A stretch of 64,000 bases of DNA from positions 3,224,001 to 3,288,000 of the forward strand of contig NZ_CP049246.1 of the NCBI RefSeq assembly GCF_011046555.1. The letters are read 5' to 3'. Made by a program: the position numbers and the translations under genes. Shown here one piece after another: positions 27,801-35,809 of this stretch; positions within the stretch are counted from its first letter, which is position 1, and the number at the start of each line of letters is the position of its first letter. The notes under the pieces are model-generated. The model did not search any database, was not told the DNA's origin, and worked only from the letters and a program-made list of their open reading frames with translations. Source of the DNA: Sphingobacterium lactis (GTDB lineage Bacteria; Bacteroidota; Bacteroidia; Sphingobacteriales; Sphingobacteriaceae).

Positions 27801-30297
27801 GAAGCGTTTGGGATTAGCCCATAAGCCGATGATTATCGGGCTGAAAGCAAATATACCTGCCATTGCCGAAGACTACCGTAAAGCCTATCCACACGCCAAA
27901 ATCCTTTATCCGGGTATTGATGATTTTACGCCGAAAAAACGCCTGCGGATTTTCGGGGATATTAAAAATAATGATTGGGATTGCGTGATACTTACGCACG
28001 ACCAGTTCGGAATGATACCGCAATCGCCCGAAATACAAAAGGAAATCCTCGAAATAGAACTGGACAGCGTAGAGCGCAATCTCGATGCCCTGAAATCGCA
28101 GGGCAAGGAAGTGACAAGGGGAATGCTCGCCGGGGTAATCAAGCGGAAAGAAAATCTTGAAGTAAAGCTGAAAACGCTGCAACACGATATTGAAAACCGT
28201 AAGGATGATATTGTGGACTTTAAGATGATGGGCATAGACCATTTGTTTGTGGACGAAAGCCACCAGTTCAAAAACCTGATGTTCAACACCCGTCATACAC
28301 GGGTTGCCGGATTGGGTAACGTGGACGGCAGCCAAAAGGCACTGAACCTGCTTTTTGCAATCCGCACCATTCAGGAGCGTACCAATGCGGATATGGGCGC
28401 AACCTTTCTTTCGGGTACGACCATCAGCAATTCATTAACGGAGCTGTACCTACTGTTCAAATATCTGCGTCCCCGTGCATTGGAAAAACAGGGCATTCAT
28501 TCTTTTGATGCGTGGGCAGCTATCTATGCAAGGAAAACGACCGATTATGAATTTTCGGTAGCTAACAATATTGTAGCAAAAGAGCGTTTCCGCTACTTTA
28601 TCAAAGTGCCGGAACTTGCGCAGTTCTATTCTGAAATCACGGATTACAGAACGGCAAAGGATATTGGTATTGACCGACCCAACAAGAACGAGGTATTATA
28701 CAATATACCGCCAACGCCCGACCAAGAAGCCTTTATCCAAAGCCTGATGGCTTTTGCCAAAACGGGCGATGCTACTTTGCTCGGAAGAGAACCATTATCG
28801 CAAAGGGAAGAAAAAGCAAAGATGCTCATTGCGACGGACTATGCCCGTAAGATGTCGCTCGATATGCGTATGGTAAGTGGTATATACGACGACCATCCCG
28901 ACAACAAGGCTTCGCATTGTGCGGTAAATATCGCCAAGTTTTACAACCAGTTCAACGCACAGAAAGGAACGCAGTTCGTTTTCTCCGATTTGGGAACCTA
29001 CAAGCCCGGCGAATGGAACGTGTACTCCGAAATAAAACGCAAACTCGTGGAGGACCACGGCATACCTGCGCACGAAGTAAGGTTTATTCAGGAAGCGAAA
29101 AATGATAAGCAACGTAAGGAACTTATCAACGGAATGAACGAGGGCAAAATCCGTGTACTGTTCGGTTCTACAAGTATGCTCGGAACTGGCGTAAACGCAC
29201 AGAAAAGAGCTGTTGCCGTTCATCATTTAGATACACCGTGGCGACCGTCTGACCTTGCCCAAAGGGACGGGCGGGCAATCAGAAAAGGCAATGAGATTGC
29301 CAAATTCTTTGCCGATAATAAAGTTGCTGTGATTATCTATGCAGTTGAAAAATCGTTGGACAGTTACAAATTCAACCTGCTGTATAATAAGCAGCTTTTC
29401 ATCGACCAGTTAAAGACTAACAACCTGACTAAAAGAACGATTGACGAGGGAAGTATGGACGAAAAATCGGGAATGAACTTTTCGGAATATGTGGCAATCC
29501 TGTCAGGAAATACAGACCTGTTGGATAAAGCCAAACTGGAAAAACAGATTGCCGGACTGGAAAGCGAAAAGCAGGCGTTCAACCGCTCTAAATCCAGTGC
29601 CAAATTTAAGGTACAGGATTATATGGAAATGTTGCAAAGCACTCAATCCCGTTTGAGCCGGATGAGTACCGACTGGGAAAACTTACAGCAACGCCTGCAA
29701 AAGCGTTCGGACGGTACAATCGAAAACCCTGTGCTGTTAGATGGCTTGCCGCCCAATGCAAATCCGAAACAAATAGGCGCAAAACTGAACGAGATTGCGA
29801 ACAAAGCCCGCACGGCAGGCGACTATCGTGAAATAGGCAACCTCTACGGGTTTCAATTATTGGTTAAAACAGAACTTCCAAAGGATAATTCAACACTCGA
29901 AAGGGTCAATAGATTTTTTATAACTGGCGAGGGCAATATCAAGTACACCTACAATAACGGTCTGATGGCAAAAGACCCCGAAACCGCCGCAATGAATTTT
30001 TTAAGGGCTTTGGAAAAACTGCCGGGCTTTGTGAAGCAGGAGCAGGAGAAAATCGCTGAAATACAAAAAGACCTGCCGATGCTTCAGGAAGTGGTTAACG
30101 GTACTTGGGCTAAGGAAAGTCGATTGAGTGAGCTTAAAACGGAACTGGCTGCCGTAGAAAGAAAGATACAGCTATCTATTACGCCGGAAACCAAACAAGA
30201 TGCTTCGGAGCAGGCAGAAAAGCAGAATGAAGCCCCAAAGGTGCAGGAAAGCATTATACGGACAAAAGGCGTTCATTCACCTCGTGGCGTATTATAA
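24859..30297 (+). CDS. Giant DNA methylase-SNF2 helicase fusion of ICE
   Basis: About 1812 residues, starting at the ATG at 24859 (a TTG lies 9 bases upstream). The N-terminal third is an N6-adenine methyltransferase-like domain: TAFYTPPKV near 105, motif [12 protein letters not shown] near 130, motif IV SNIPFGD near 197 where NPPY/F would be standard. A long linker follows (about 375-550). The C-terminal half is a superfamily 2 helicase: Walker A VGAGKTLI near 967, Walker [10 protein letters not shown] near 1130, SGTTISNS near 1180 and motif [13 protein letters not shown] near 1468. Homologues occur in almost every CTnDOT-like element. Role may be protection of the transferred DNA or defence against host restriction, which is unproven. 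Confidence 0.9.
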   Translation: MGFSKKQHLQLNIDALRIAFKLEKEKRQATVGERLLMMRYSGFGGLKFVLNPVENEIDINHWRKTEHDLFPLTQELHQLLKENSEDDKQYRRYVDSMKSSVLTAFYTPPKVIDAISSALRDKGLHIDKFLEPSAGIGSFIQSFSENQKASVTAYEKDLLTGKILKQLYPESNIRINGFEEIPEREQNNYDIIASNIPFGDTSVFDLSYSRSRNSAKEQAARSIHNYFFLKGADMLREGGLLAYITSQGILNSPKNEPIRRALMQDNNLVSVVRLPNNLFTEYAGTEVGSDLIILQKNTAKQNLTDREDLFCQSKPTEYNTPGNALFQDGTRIIHTDQKLDTDPYGQPALIYTHKDGVEGIAKDLKQMLSEDFGNHLNLNLYKGERNDEPMIQIPIEPKVTPPVIDPAIVQQKPQLITTPVVHQESPQELKQLSIFDLFESAGEPVMVLAPPKRTTQNKRQSSNKRRGTIGRQPDLFSSARQQPYTPLKSNGATNGKSQVNSKKQEAIGDLFSQINGNGQSDKTAIPVTDINTVPEPAPYSGELQLFHRNDCLVVDNGWVGYLQEVDKEDKKAIFHPLQLPSAQKARAEAYIAVRDSYINLYQKEAEKQTEHREERETLNLLYDAFTKKYGNLNTADNAKLIKTDSAGKEIPYLERVIGGIIHKADIFSRPVSFSTTTLATDNPEEALAASLNKYGNVDLDFMSEISSLPADTLKEALHGRLFYNPLQQEYEIAERWIAGNVVEKADEVRAYLENYPDDTEAKESLTALEEARPKRIEFEELDFNLGERWIPTGIYARFASHLFDADVLVHYSESSDDFSVKCHQGNMHIWEKYAVKAESRTFDGIALLKHALVNTTPDITKKVMVGDQEVKVRDMEAIQMANTKIDEIRTAFTDWLHAQNDEFKNRLTDQYNDTFNCFVRPNYDGSHQEFPGLDRKGAGIEDLYSSQKDTVWMIKLNNGAICDHEVGAGKTLIMCTAAQEMKRLGLAHKPMIIGLKANIPAIAEDYRKAYPHAKILYPGIDDFTPKKRLRIFGDIKNNDWDCVILTHDQFGMIPQSPEIQKEILEIELDSVERNLDALKSQGKEVTRGMLAGVIKRKENLEVKLKTLQHDIENRKDDIVDFKMMGIDHLFVDESHQFKNLMFNTRHTRVAGLGNVDGSQKALNLLFAIRTIQERTNADMGATFLSGTTISNSLTELYLLFKYLRPRALEKQGIHSFDAWAAIYARKTTDYEFSVANNIVAKERFRYFIKVPELAQFYSEITDYRTAKDIGIDRPNKNEVLYNIPPTPDQEAFIQSLMAFAKTGDATLLGREPLSQREEKAKMLIATDYARKMSLDMRMVSGIYDDHPDNKASHCAVNIAKFYNQFNAQKGTQFVFSDLGTYKPGEWNVYSEIKRKLVEDHGIPAHEVRFIQEAKNDKQRKELINGMNEGKIRVLFGSTSMLGTGVNAQKRAVAVHHLDTPWRPSDLAQRDGRAIRKGNEIAKFFADNKVAVIIYAVEKSLDSYKFNLLYNKQLFIDQLKTNNLTKRTIDEGSMDEKSGMNFSEYVAILSGNTDLLDKAKLEKQIAGLESEKQAFNRSKSSAKFKVQDYMEMLQSTQSRLSRMSTDWENLQQRLQKRSDGTIENPVLLDGLPPNANPKQIGAKLNEIANKARTAGDYREIGNLYGFQLLVKTELPKDNSTLERVNRFFITGEGNIKYTYNNGLMAKDPETAAMNFLRALEKLPGFVKQEQEKIAEIQKDLPMLQEVVNGTWAKESRLSELKTELAAVERKIQLSITPETKQDASEQAEKQNEAPKVQESIIRTKGVHSPRGVL

Positions 30298-30303
30298 TAG
30301 TCG

Positions 30304-31134
30304 TTACTTTTCGTCCTTTTCGTCCATTTTTTTTATTAGGGCTTCACACAGGCTGTCAAGGAATTTGGTTCGGTTTATCTTACGGGCTTTCAGTTCCATA
30401 AACGTGTGGTAAAAATCGCCTAACTCAATATTAAAGGCTTCTTCAAAAGTTTTAGCTATCAATTTTATGTCTGTATTCCCATTGTTAAATACACCGTGGG
30501 AGTACAGTGCATATATGAGTTCCGTCAGTGCCGTTTTACTTGCCGTCCATTTCAATGAATTGTCCGACCCCCTTTTCACATTGATGTTATTGAGCCTGTC
30601 TTCCAAATAAACTTGTATCAGGTCATTGGCAATAATCTTGGCAACCTTATAATCGTGTGAAGTAGAAAAACGATGGTCTGCTTCAAAATAAAATGTGTCT
30701 AACCACAGCCTTATATCGTGCTTGCCACGCACAAAGAATTTTTCGTCAACGAAAGAATTATTGCTGCGGTAATACTTGTAAAAATCAAGGTTGTTTTCAA
30801 AGAACCTTTTTAGCTTTTTCAGTTCTTTGGTAAAATATTTCTTGGTACGCTTGTTCCCGTAGGGTCTTCTTGTTTCGATTTTATAGATGGCATTGTAGTA
30901 GATGAGCTTTGAAACAATAACAGGTTTCTGATACTTGAAAAAATGGATTTCTTCTTCCATATTCTTAAAGTCATTTTTCAGTACAAAGTCCTTTAAGTCG
31001 GCAAGGCTTTGTATGATATGGTGTATAACGGCTTCAATTCTTTTTATGGGGCAGTCGGTTTCAATCTCCAGTTCCTGGATTGCAGTTTCCAATTTAAGAT
31101 ATGTTTCATTGTAAAATTTATCCATTCGCTTCAT
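30304..31134 (-). CDS. rteC: RteC-family regulator, copy 2
   Basis: A 276-residue RteC-domain protein, convergent with the methylase-helicase (6 bases between stops). It shares the plan of copy 1, for example EEEIHFFKYQKPVIVSKLIYYN against EQEIDFFKNIKPQILGKLIYYN, and FYKYYRSNNSFVDEKFFVRG against FYRYYRAGRTDRDPNYFRLG, but the rest has diverged widely. A start at MDKFYNE (three codons later) is equally possible. Likely a DNA-binding regulator of element genes. Two RteCs in one element may have different targets. Confidence 0.88.
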   Translation of the reverse strand: MKRMDKFYNETYLKLETAIQELEIETDCPIKRIEAVIHHIIQSLADLKDFVLKNDFKNMEEEIHFFKYQKPVIVSKLIYYNAIYKIETRRPYGNKRTKKYFTKELKKLKRFFENNLDFYKYYRSNNSFVDEKFFVRGKHDIRLWLDTFYFEADHRFSTSHDYKVAKIIANDLIQVYLEDRLNNINVKRGSDNSLKWTASKTALTELIYALYSHGVFNNGNTDIKLIAKTFEEAFNIELGDFYHTFMELKARKINRTKFLDSLCEALIKKMDEKDEK

Positions 31135-31273
31135 TTTGATGTAATATATTATTGGTTAATACAGAAAAGCTAACACTGTTCGTATTAGCTTATGATGCAA
31201 TTACTGCTTAAAAAAATTCAACCTCTACCGTATTGATGATGGAACGATAGATAGATTTTTGTTGCATACTTTA

Positions 31274-31374
31274 AAGGGTTGTAGTATGATGCAGGTTAGT
31301 CTTTGCGAATTACACCTGCATCACCTCCTTTTTTTTACCGATATTTTTTTACGGTTATGCAGTTTACAACCCTT
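31274..31374. promoter_or_regulatory. Nested inverted repeats, possible structured RNA or terminator
   Basis: Outer arms AAGGGTTGTA / TACAACCCTT (31274-31283 and 31365-31374) enclose a perfect 10-base hairpin TGATGCAGGT / ACCTGCATCA (31287-31296 and 31314-31323) and a weak ACCG / CGGT hairpin (31337-31340 and 31352-31355). A run of eight T follows the inner hairpin on the plus strand. It lies between two minus-strand genes, 13 bases past the multicopper oxidase stop, so it may end that long operon, but the T-run is on the wrong strand for that. The rest of 31135-31386 holds nothing else I can name. Confidence 0.5.
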
Positions 31375-31386
31375 AGTTATTTAATT

Positions 31387-33660
31387 TTAATAAGTCAATG
31401 CCAGCCCCACACCAAAGCCCATATCGCTATCATAGTGGGTACGTATACCTATATTCTTATTAATGATATACCTAAGTTCTCCCATATACTCTAAGTCGGT
31501 ATTCACCATAAAACCACCTCTTAGTCTTTTTGAAATTGGTATATCTTCACGCATTAACTGCAATCTCACAATACCGTCGTGATATACTTCTGCCTGAAAA
31601 TTGACCAGCATAGGCAATGTATACATAAACCCTAAACTGAACGCCCTGCGGGTGTCTTTCTTGTTGGTTTGTCCAAATATGTTCTTTTCGTGTTCATCTT
31701 CTCCCATTTTACGGTAGCGGTAATCAAAACCTACAAAGGGCATGAACCATTGCATTTTTCCAATGTATCTACCTAAATGGGTTTCTACTTCATAACCGTG
31801 CATACTATTATAGCCTAAACGCCATTCTGTACCTAATGACCATCTTGCATTTTGCAACATCGCTCCACCGTCATTTCCATTCGTTGCAAAGTCGTTTTCA
31901 ATCATAAAGTGAGGCATATTGCTTTCCCTTTGCAGTTCTTTATAGGCTTTTGCTTTATCGGGTAAATAGGGATTTTTGTAATCTCCAACTTCAAACACCC
32001 TGTTCATTCCTGCCATCATATGATAAAGAATATGGCAATGGAAAAACCAATCACCTTCCTCATTTGCTAAAAACTCTATTGTATCCGTTTCCATCGGCAT
32101 AATGTCCAATACATTTTTCAAAGGCGATTTTTCTCCCTTACCGTTAATAACCCTAAAATCAAATCCGTGGAGGTGCATGGGATGACGCATCATGGAATTG
32201 TTATAGATGGTAATCCGTAATATTTCTCCTTTTTTTACAGGTATTTTGTCAGTTTCCGAAAGTATTTTATTATCCATGCTCCATACATAGCGGTTCATGT
32301 TGCCAGTAAGTGTGAATTTCAACTCTTTTACAGGCGCATCATTTGGAAGAGAGGTGTTATAAGGCGATTGCAACATAGCATAATTTAATGTTTTGATGTC
32401 CCCCAAGGCATTAGCGTTGTAACGGTTAGCGTCGTTATCCATGTCCATACCCTCATGCTTACTGTGGTCTGCTTTTTTTGTTGCATCTCCGGTAATTTCG
32501 GGATACATCACTACATTCATGTCCATTTGGTTAAGGCTCATCTTCATGCCCATATCGTCCAAATCGCCATTCATTTTCATCATATCGTTCATCATCTTCA
32601 TCCCCTCGAAATACTTCAATCGTGGGAGCGGGGAAATAAGCTGTTTGACCCCATCACCTATAAATAAACTCGCAGATTGTGTCCTGTCTTCGGTTGTTGC
32701 TAAGAACTCGTAAGCCAAACCATCTTGAGGGATAGTCACTACAATATCGTAAGTTTCAGAAACGGCAATGATTAACCTGTCCACCTCTACAGGCTCAACA
32801 TCATTCCCATCACTCGCTACTACTGTAATTTTTCCTCCAGCATACCTTAGCCAGAAATATGAAGACGCCCCTCCATTGGAAACACGCAATCTTACTTTGT
32901 CGCCTGCTTTTAGCTTTTTACCATCAATTGTTTTCAAATCGGTGCTATGGCTACCATTTATTAGGACTTTATCATAGTAAACATCACTAACATCCATTGC
33001 CAGCATTCGCTTCCATTCATTCTTTACTTTCACTCCAAATTTCCCTTCTTTAATCGCTTCAACGTATGATTGTGTAGCCTCTTTTTTGATAGCAGCCCAA
33101 TCGTTGGCATTATGCAGCATCCTGTTAATGTTGTCGGGGTTAAGATTTGTCCACTCACTTAATATAATTGGAACGGTCGGCAAATCGTCAATTCCTTGTC
33201 TGAATGTCTTATCATCGCTTCTTTTCTTCATGATAAAACTTCCGTACATGCCAATCTGCTCCTGCAATCCTGAGTGGGAATGGTACCAGTGCGTACCATG
33301 CTGGATAATCGGAAAACGGTAGGTGTAGGTTGTGCCCGGTGCGATGGGTTTTTGTGTAAGCCAGGGCACACCGTCTTCTTTATTGGGCAGGAACACACCA
33401 TGCCAGTGAAGTGATGTGCTTTCTTTCAATTGGTTGTGCACCACTATTTCGGCAGTGTCGCCCTCGGTAAAGGTAAGGGTGGGCATGGGGATTTGCCCGT
33501 TTACGGCAATGGCTCTTTTTTCTTTCCCGGCATAGTTTACCAATGTGTCTTTTACATACAATTCGTAACGCACTACTTTCTGTGCGAATAATGTTTGTGT
33601 GCAAAGCAGTATCAGCACTGTTTGCAAAATTCTTATAGGTATTTTATTATATCTGTTCAT
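31387..33660 (-). CDS. Multicopper oxidase fused to CopB-like beta-barrel
   Basis: A 757-residue exported protein (signal to about residue 26, ending TLFAQ). Residues 30-560 are a CopA/CueO-type multicopper oxidase with all four copper motifs: HWHG 85-88, HWYHSH 124-129, HPMHLHG 493-499 and HCHILYHMMAGM 541-552. A Met/His-rich insert at about 353-407 (EGMKMMNDMMKMNGDLDDM) would bind extra Cu(I). Residues about 605-757 look like beta strands with alternating aromatic residues and resemble CopB, the outer-membrane partner usually encoded separately. It would oxidise Cu(I) to Cu(II) in the periplasm. Last gene of the copper block. Confidence 0.9.
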   Translation of the reverse strand: MNRYNKIPIRILQTVLILLCTQTLFAQKVVRYELYVKDTLVNYAGKEKRAIAVNGQIPMPTLTFTEGDTAEIVVHNQLKESTSLHWHGVFLPNKEDGVPWLTQKPIAPGTTYTYRFPIIQHGTHWYHSHSGLQEQIGMYGSFIMKKRSDDKTFRQGIDDLPTVPIILSEWTNLNPDNINRMLHNANDWAAIKKEATQSYVEAIKEGKFGVKVKNEWKRMLAMDVSDVYYDKVLINGSHSTDLKTIDGKKLKAGDKVRLRVSNGGASSYFWLRYAGGKITVVASDGNDVEPVEVDRLIIAVSETYDIVVTIPQDGLAYEFLATTEDRTQSASLFIGDGVKQLISPLPRLKYFEGMKMMNDMMKMNGDLDDMGMKMSLNQMDMNVVMYPEITGDATKKADHSKHEGMDMDNDANRYNANALGDIKTLNYAMLQSPYNTSLPNDAPVKELKFTLTGNMNRYVWSMDNKILSETDKIPVKKGEILRITIYNNSMMRHPMHLHGFDFRVINGKGEKSPLKNVLDIMPMETDTIEFLANEEGDWFFHCHILYHMMAGMNRVFEVGDYKNPYLPDKAKAYKELQRESNMPHFMIENDFATNGNDGGAMLQNARWSLGTEWRLGYNSMHGYEVETHLGRYIGKMQWFMPFVGFDYRYRKMGEDEHEKNIFGQTNKKDTRRAFSLGFMYTLPMLVNFQAEVYHDGIVRLQLMREDIPISKRLRGGFMVNTDLEYMGELRYIINKNIGIRTHYDSDMGFGVGLALTY

Positions 33661-33673
33661 GATTTGAAAAATT

Positions 33674-34129
33674 TTATTTAATGCTGTCTTCCATTGTGCT
33701 AAACCACGCTATCAAAACCTGCTTATCCTCCGGTGACAATACTGCATTGCGATGAATTAGTGTGTATGATGACAACGGCATTTCCCCGTCCTTAACCTGC
33801 CCGGCCATAGCCCTGAACTTGTTTCGCTGCCTGCGGACAGAATAGTCGCCAAATTCGCTAAAGTTGAGTTCCTCTTTCCCCTTTTTTATATGCTCTGCCA
33901 TGTACCATGCGCCGGGCTGGATACGGCTGTACCACGGATAATGGGTATTGTTGCTATGGCAGTCATAACAGGACTGAACAAGGATAGCCTTTACATTTTG
34001 GGGTACGGTGTACACCCTTTCGATATGGGTGGCTGGCACTTCAACCGCCTGGTTCCGTAAGGGCTGAAAGAACTGTATGGCAATCAGGACGACAGCCAGC
34101 CCCAATATGATTTTCTTCTTTATGGTCAT
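33674..34129 (-). CDS. Haem-binding periplasmic protein
   Basis: A 151-residue protein with an N-terminal membrane anchor (about 5-22) and a c-type haem attachment motif CYDCH at 54-58 within VQSCYDCHSNNTHYPWYSRI. The rest has the haem_bd pattern, including RRQRNKFRAMAGQVKDGEMP and a C-terminal LSPEDKQVLIAWF. In copper loci of Bacteroidota it stands next to the multicopper oxidase and may hand electrons to or from it. Ends 13 bases before the oxidase start. Confidence 0.85.
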   Translation of the reverse strand: MTIKKKIILGLAVVLIAIQFFQPLRNQAVEVPATHIERVYTVPQNVKAILVQSCYDCHSNNTHYPWYSRIQPGAWYMAEHIKKGKEELNFSEFGDYSVRRQRNKFRAMAGQVKDGEMPLSSYTLIHRNAVLSPEDKQVLIAWFSTMEDSIK

Positions 34130-34161
34130 AATTATTTTATTGTGGCTTCATCTTTTTGTGT

Positions 34162-34578
34162 CTACTGTTTTTTCACATACTTGGCATAATTCTCCTTGTT
34201 TTCAAAATAAGAAACTTCACCGTTATTTCCTGTCACAGCAATCACCGCATTAGCTTTGTCTACCTGCTTATGGGAATAGGGGTCTATCGCCATCCGCACG
34301 GTCGCATCTTTTGGAATACGTTCCTTACACATTTCGCAACATCCGTAATAGGTTTTACCATCAAATTTTACGTCAAACTGCCTTTTGCCCATATAGGCAT
34401 CGTTGACCATGCAGACTTCATCCGATGGAACCAATTCACCTATTTGGTTACTATGCCCGTGGCTTTCCGGAGTTGCCTGCGAATGCTGTGTCGCTTCATC
34501 CTTATTTGACCCTACCTGTCCGCAAGCGGTGAATAGCAGGGCTGATAAGGAAATAAAGCCGATTATTATTTTGCTCAT
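34162..34578 (-). CDS. TRASH-like metal-binding lipoprotein
   Basis: A 138-residue lipoprotein with signal MSKIIIGFISLSALLFTAC (Cys19). After a His-rich linker (about 28-43) comes VCMVNDAYMGK and FDGKTYYGCCEMCKERIP, with a Cys spacing like that of TRASH/YHS metal-binding domains. It could bind copper released in the periplasm. Co-transcribed with DUF305, DUF3347 and ATPase genes upstream. Sometimes annotated as MlpB-like in related genomes, though that name implies no proven function. Confidence 0.75.
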   Translation of the reverse strand: MSKIIIGFISLSALLFTACGQVGSNKDEATQHSQATPESHGHSNQIGELVPSDEVCMVNDAYMGKRQFDVKFDGKTYYGCCEMCKERIPKDATVRMAIDPYSHKQVDKANAVIAVTGNNGEVSYFENKENYAKYVKKQ

Positions 34579-34602
34579 GTCGAAACTGTTTTTTAAATTT
34601 TA

Positions 34603-35127
34603 TTATTTACTTTCTTCAAACTCTTTTAGCTTGCGCTTCATCAGTTCAATTTCTTCCGCTTGGGTTTTAAGTATGTTTTTTTGCAGCTCTATCAGTTCCG
34701 GGTCGGTCAGGTGTGCCTTTTCGGACATCAATATGGCTGCTGCGTGATGGGGTATCATACCCTTTGCAAACTGCTTGTCCCCGACATTGATTTGTTCCCT
34801 GATACCAAACCATGAAAAGATGCCAACGGCAACCGAGATGATGGCTATCGCCCAATTCATCTTCCTGTTGGGGTACATCACTTTCATTATCGCTAATTCG
34901 ATAAGCAGCATTGCCGAGGTCATCAGCAGGGTCATGTACAGGTTATTGATATTGGGTATCAGGTTCTGCCACTCGTCAATCATGGCGTACATGATAAAAT
35001 ACATCACTGCGAACATGGCGACAGCCATCACCGCAAAGCGTTTGTACATGCCCGAAGCATGTTTTGGATTGTGCGTGCCATGCTCCGAGGCATGACCCGC
35101 ATTGTGATTGTTTTGCATATTTTCCAT
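34603..35127 (-). CDS. DUF305 membrane protein
   Basis: A 174-residue protein with three or four hydrophobic spans in the first 115 residues and a C-terminal DUF305 helical domain carrying AKGMIPHHAAAILMSEKAHL, in which the HH pair and Met residues suit copper binding. The N-terminus (NNHNAGHASEHGTHNPKHAS) is His-rich. DUF305 proteins are regular members of copper-resistance loci. Possible role: periplasmic or membrane copper binding. Co-transcribed with its neighbours (10 bases to the DUF3347 stop). Confidence 0.85.
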   Translation of the reverse strand: MENMQNNHNAGHASEHGTHNPKHASGMYKRFAVMAVAMFAVMYFIMYAMIDEWQNLIPNINNLYMTLLMTSAMLLIELAIMKVMYPNRKMNWAIAIISVAVGIFSWFGIREQINVGDKQFAKGMIPHHAAAILMSEKAHLTDPELIELQKNILKTQAEEIELMKRKLKEFEESK

Positions 35128-35137
35128 AACCCGAAAT

Positions 35138-35803
35138 TTATTTGCTGTTAATTGTTTTTTCCACCTTACCGCAGGTCAGCATTTTAGAACCGTAGTAAGG
35201 GTTTTTGATTTCCTTGTTTTCGCTGAACCAAACAGCACCCTTACCGTCATTGAACATCGGGCAATGGTCCTGATACAATGTTTGCGATGTACCGAACAAA
35301 TCAATCAGGTCTTTCAAATCTTCGCCAAGCGAGGCCAAATGTTCCCGCTGGTGGTGGATGTTGCCGACATTTTCCCCGATATGTTCTGCGTGTTCTTTAG
35401 CATCGTCCGCTATGTCCATGTACTTTTTGTGCTTATCGGCAGGAACGGCTTTCATGTCCACTTTATTCAGGGTAGCTAACAGCTTTTTCCCTGAACTGGC
35501 GGCAGCTTTGTCATCGTCCGAAACAAGGGCGTTCTTTAAGGACAGATAATCGGTAACTATGGGCGCAATAGAAAAGTTTTTTGCTTCTTCTTTTCCTGTT
35601 GCTTTTGCTTCCTGACCGCTCGGAGTTTCACTCACAACGGGCGCAGCTACCGTATCATCCTCTTTTGGTTGGGAAGCTGACTGTTCTTGTGATACAACAG
35701 CAGTATCACTTGAAGACTGCTCGTTTTTGTTGGATGCCTGATTGCATGATACTGTTACAAATGCCATGATAACAGCAATGATTGATAATGTTAGATTTTT
35801 CAT
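35138..35803 (-). CDS. DUF3347 periplasmic copper-binding-type protein
   Basis: A 221-residue exported protein: signal with a lipobox-like VTVSC, then a Ser/Gln/Glu-rich linker to about residue 75, then a DUF3347 domain with LKNALVSDDDKAAASSGKKL, YQDHCPMFNDGKGAVWFSE and NPYYGSKMLTCG. The HCPM and TCG pieces would supply Cys, His and Met ligands. The same domain recurs in the gene at 38814-39689. DUF3347 resembles the metal-binding domain fused to CusB-type adaptors, so a periplasmic copper carrier is likely. Starts 6 bases after the copper ATPase stop. Confidence 0.85.
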   Translation of the reverse strand: MKNLTLSIIAVIMAFVTVSCNQASNKNEQSSSDTAVVSQEQSASQPKEDDTVAAPVVSETPSGQEAKATGKEEAKNFSIAPIVTDYLSLKNALVSDDDKAAASSGKKLLATLNKVDMKAVPADKHKKYMDIADDAKEHAEHIGENVGNIHHQREHLASLGEDLKDLIDLFGTSQTLYQDHCPMFNDGKGAVWFSENKEIKNPYYGSKMLTCGKVEKTINSK

Positions 35804-35809
35804 TTTTAT

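Noticed and set aside
27814-28335. Open frame of about 170 codons on the minus strand inside the methylase-helicase gene
   Set aside because: Antisense to conserved helicase sequence, including the Walker B region, with no homology signs or ribosome-binding context.
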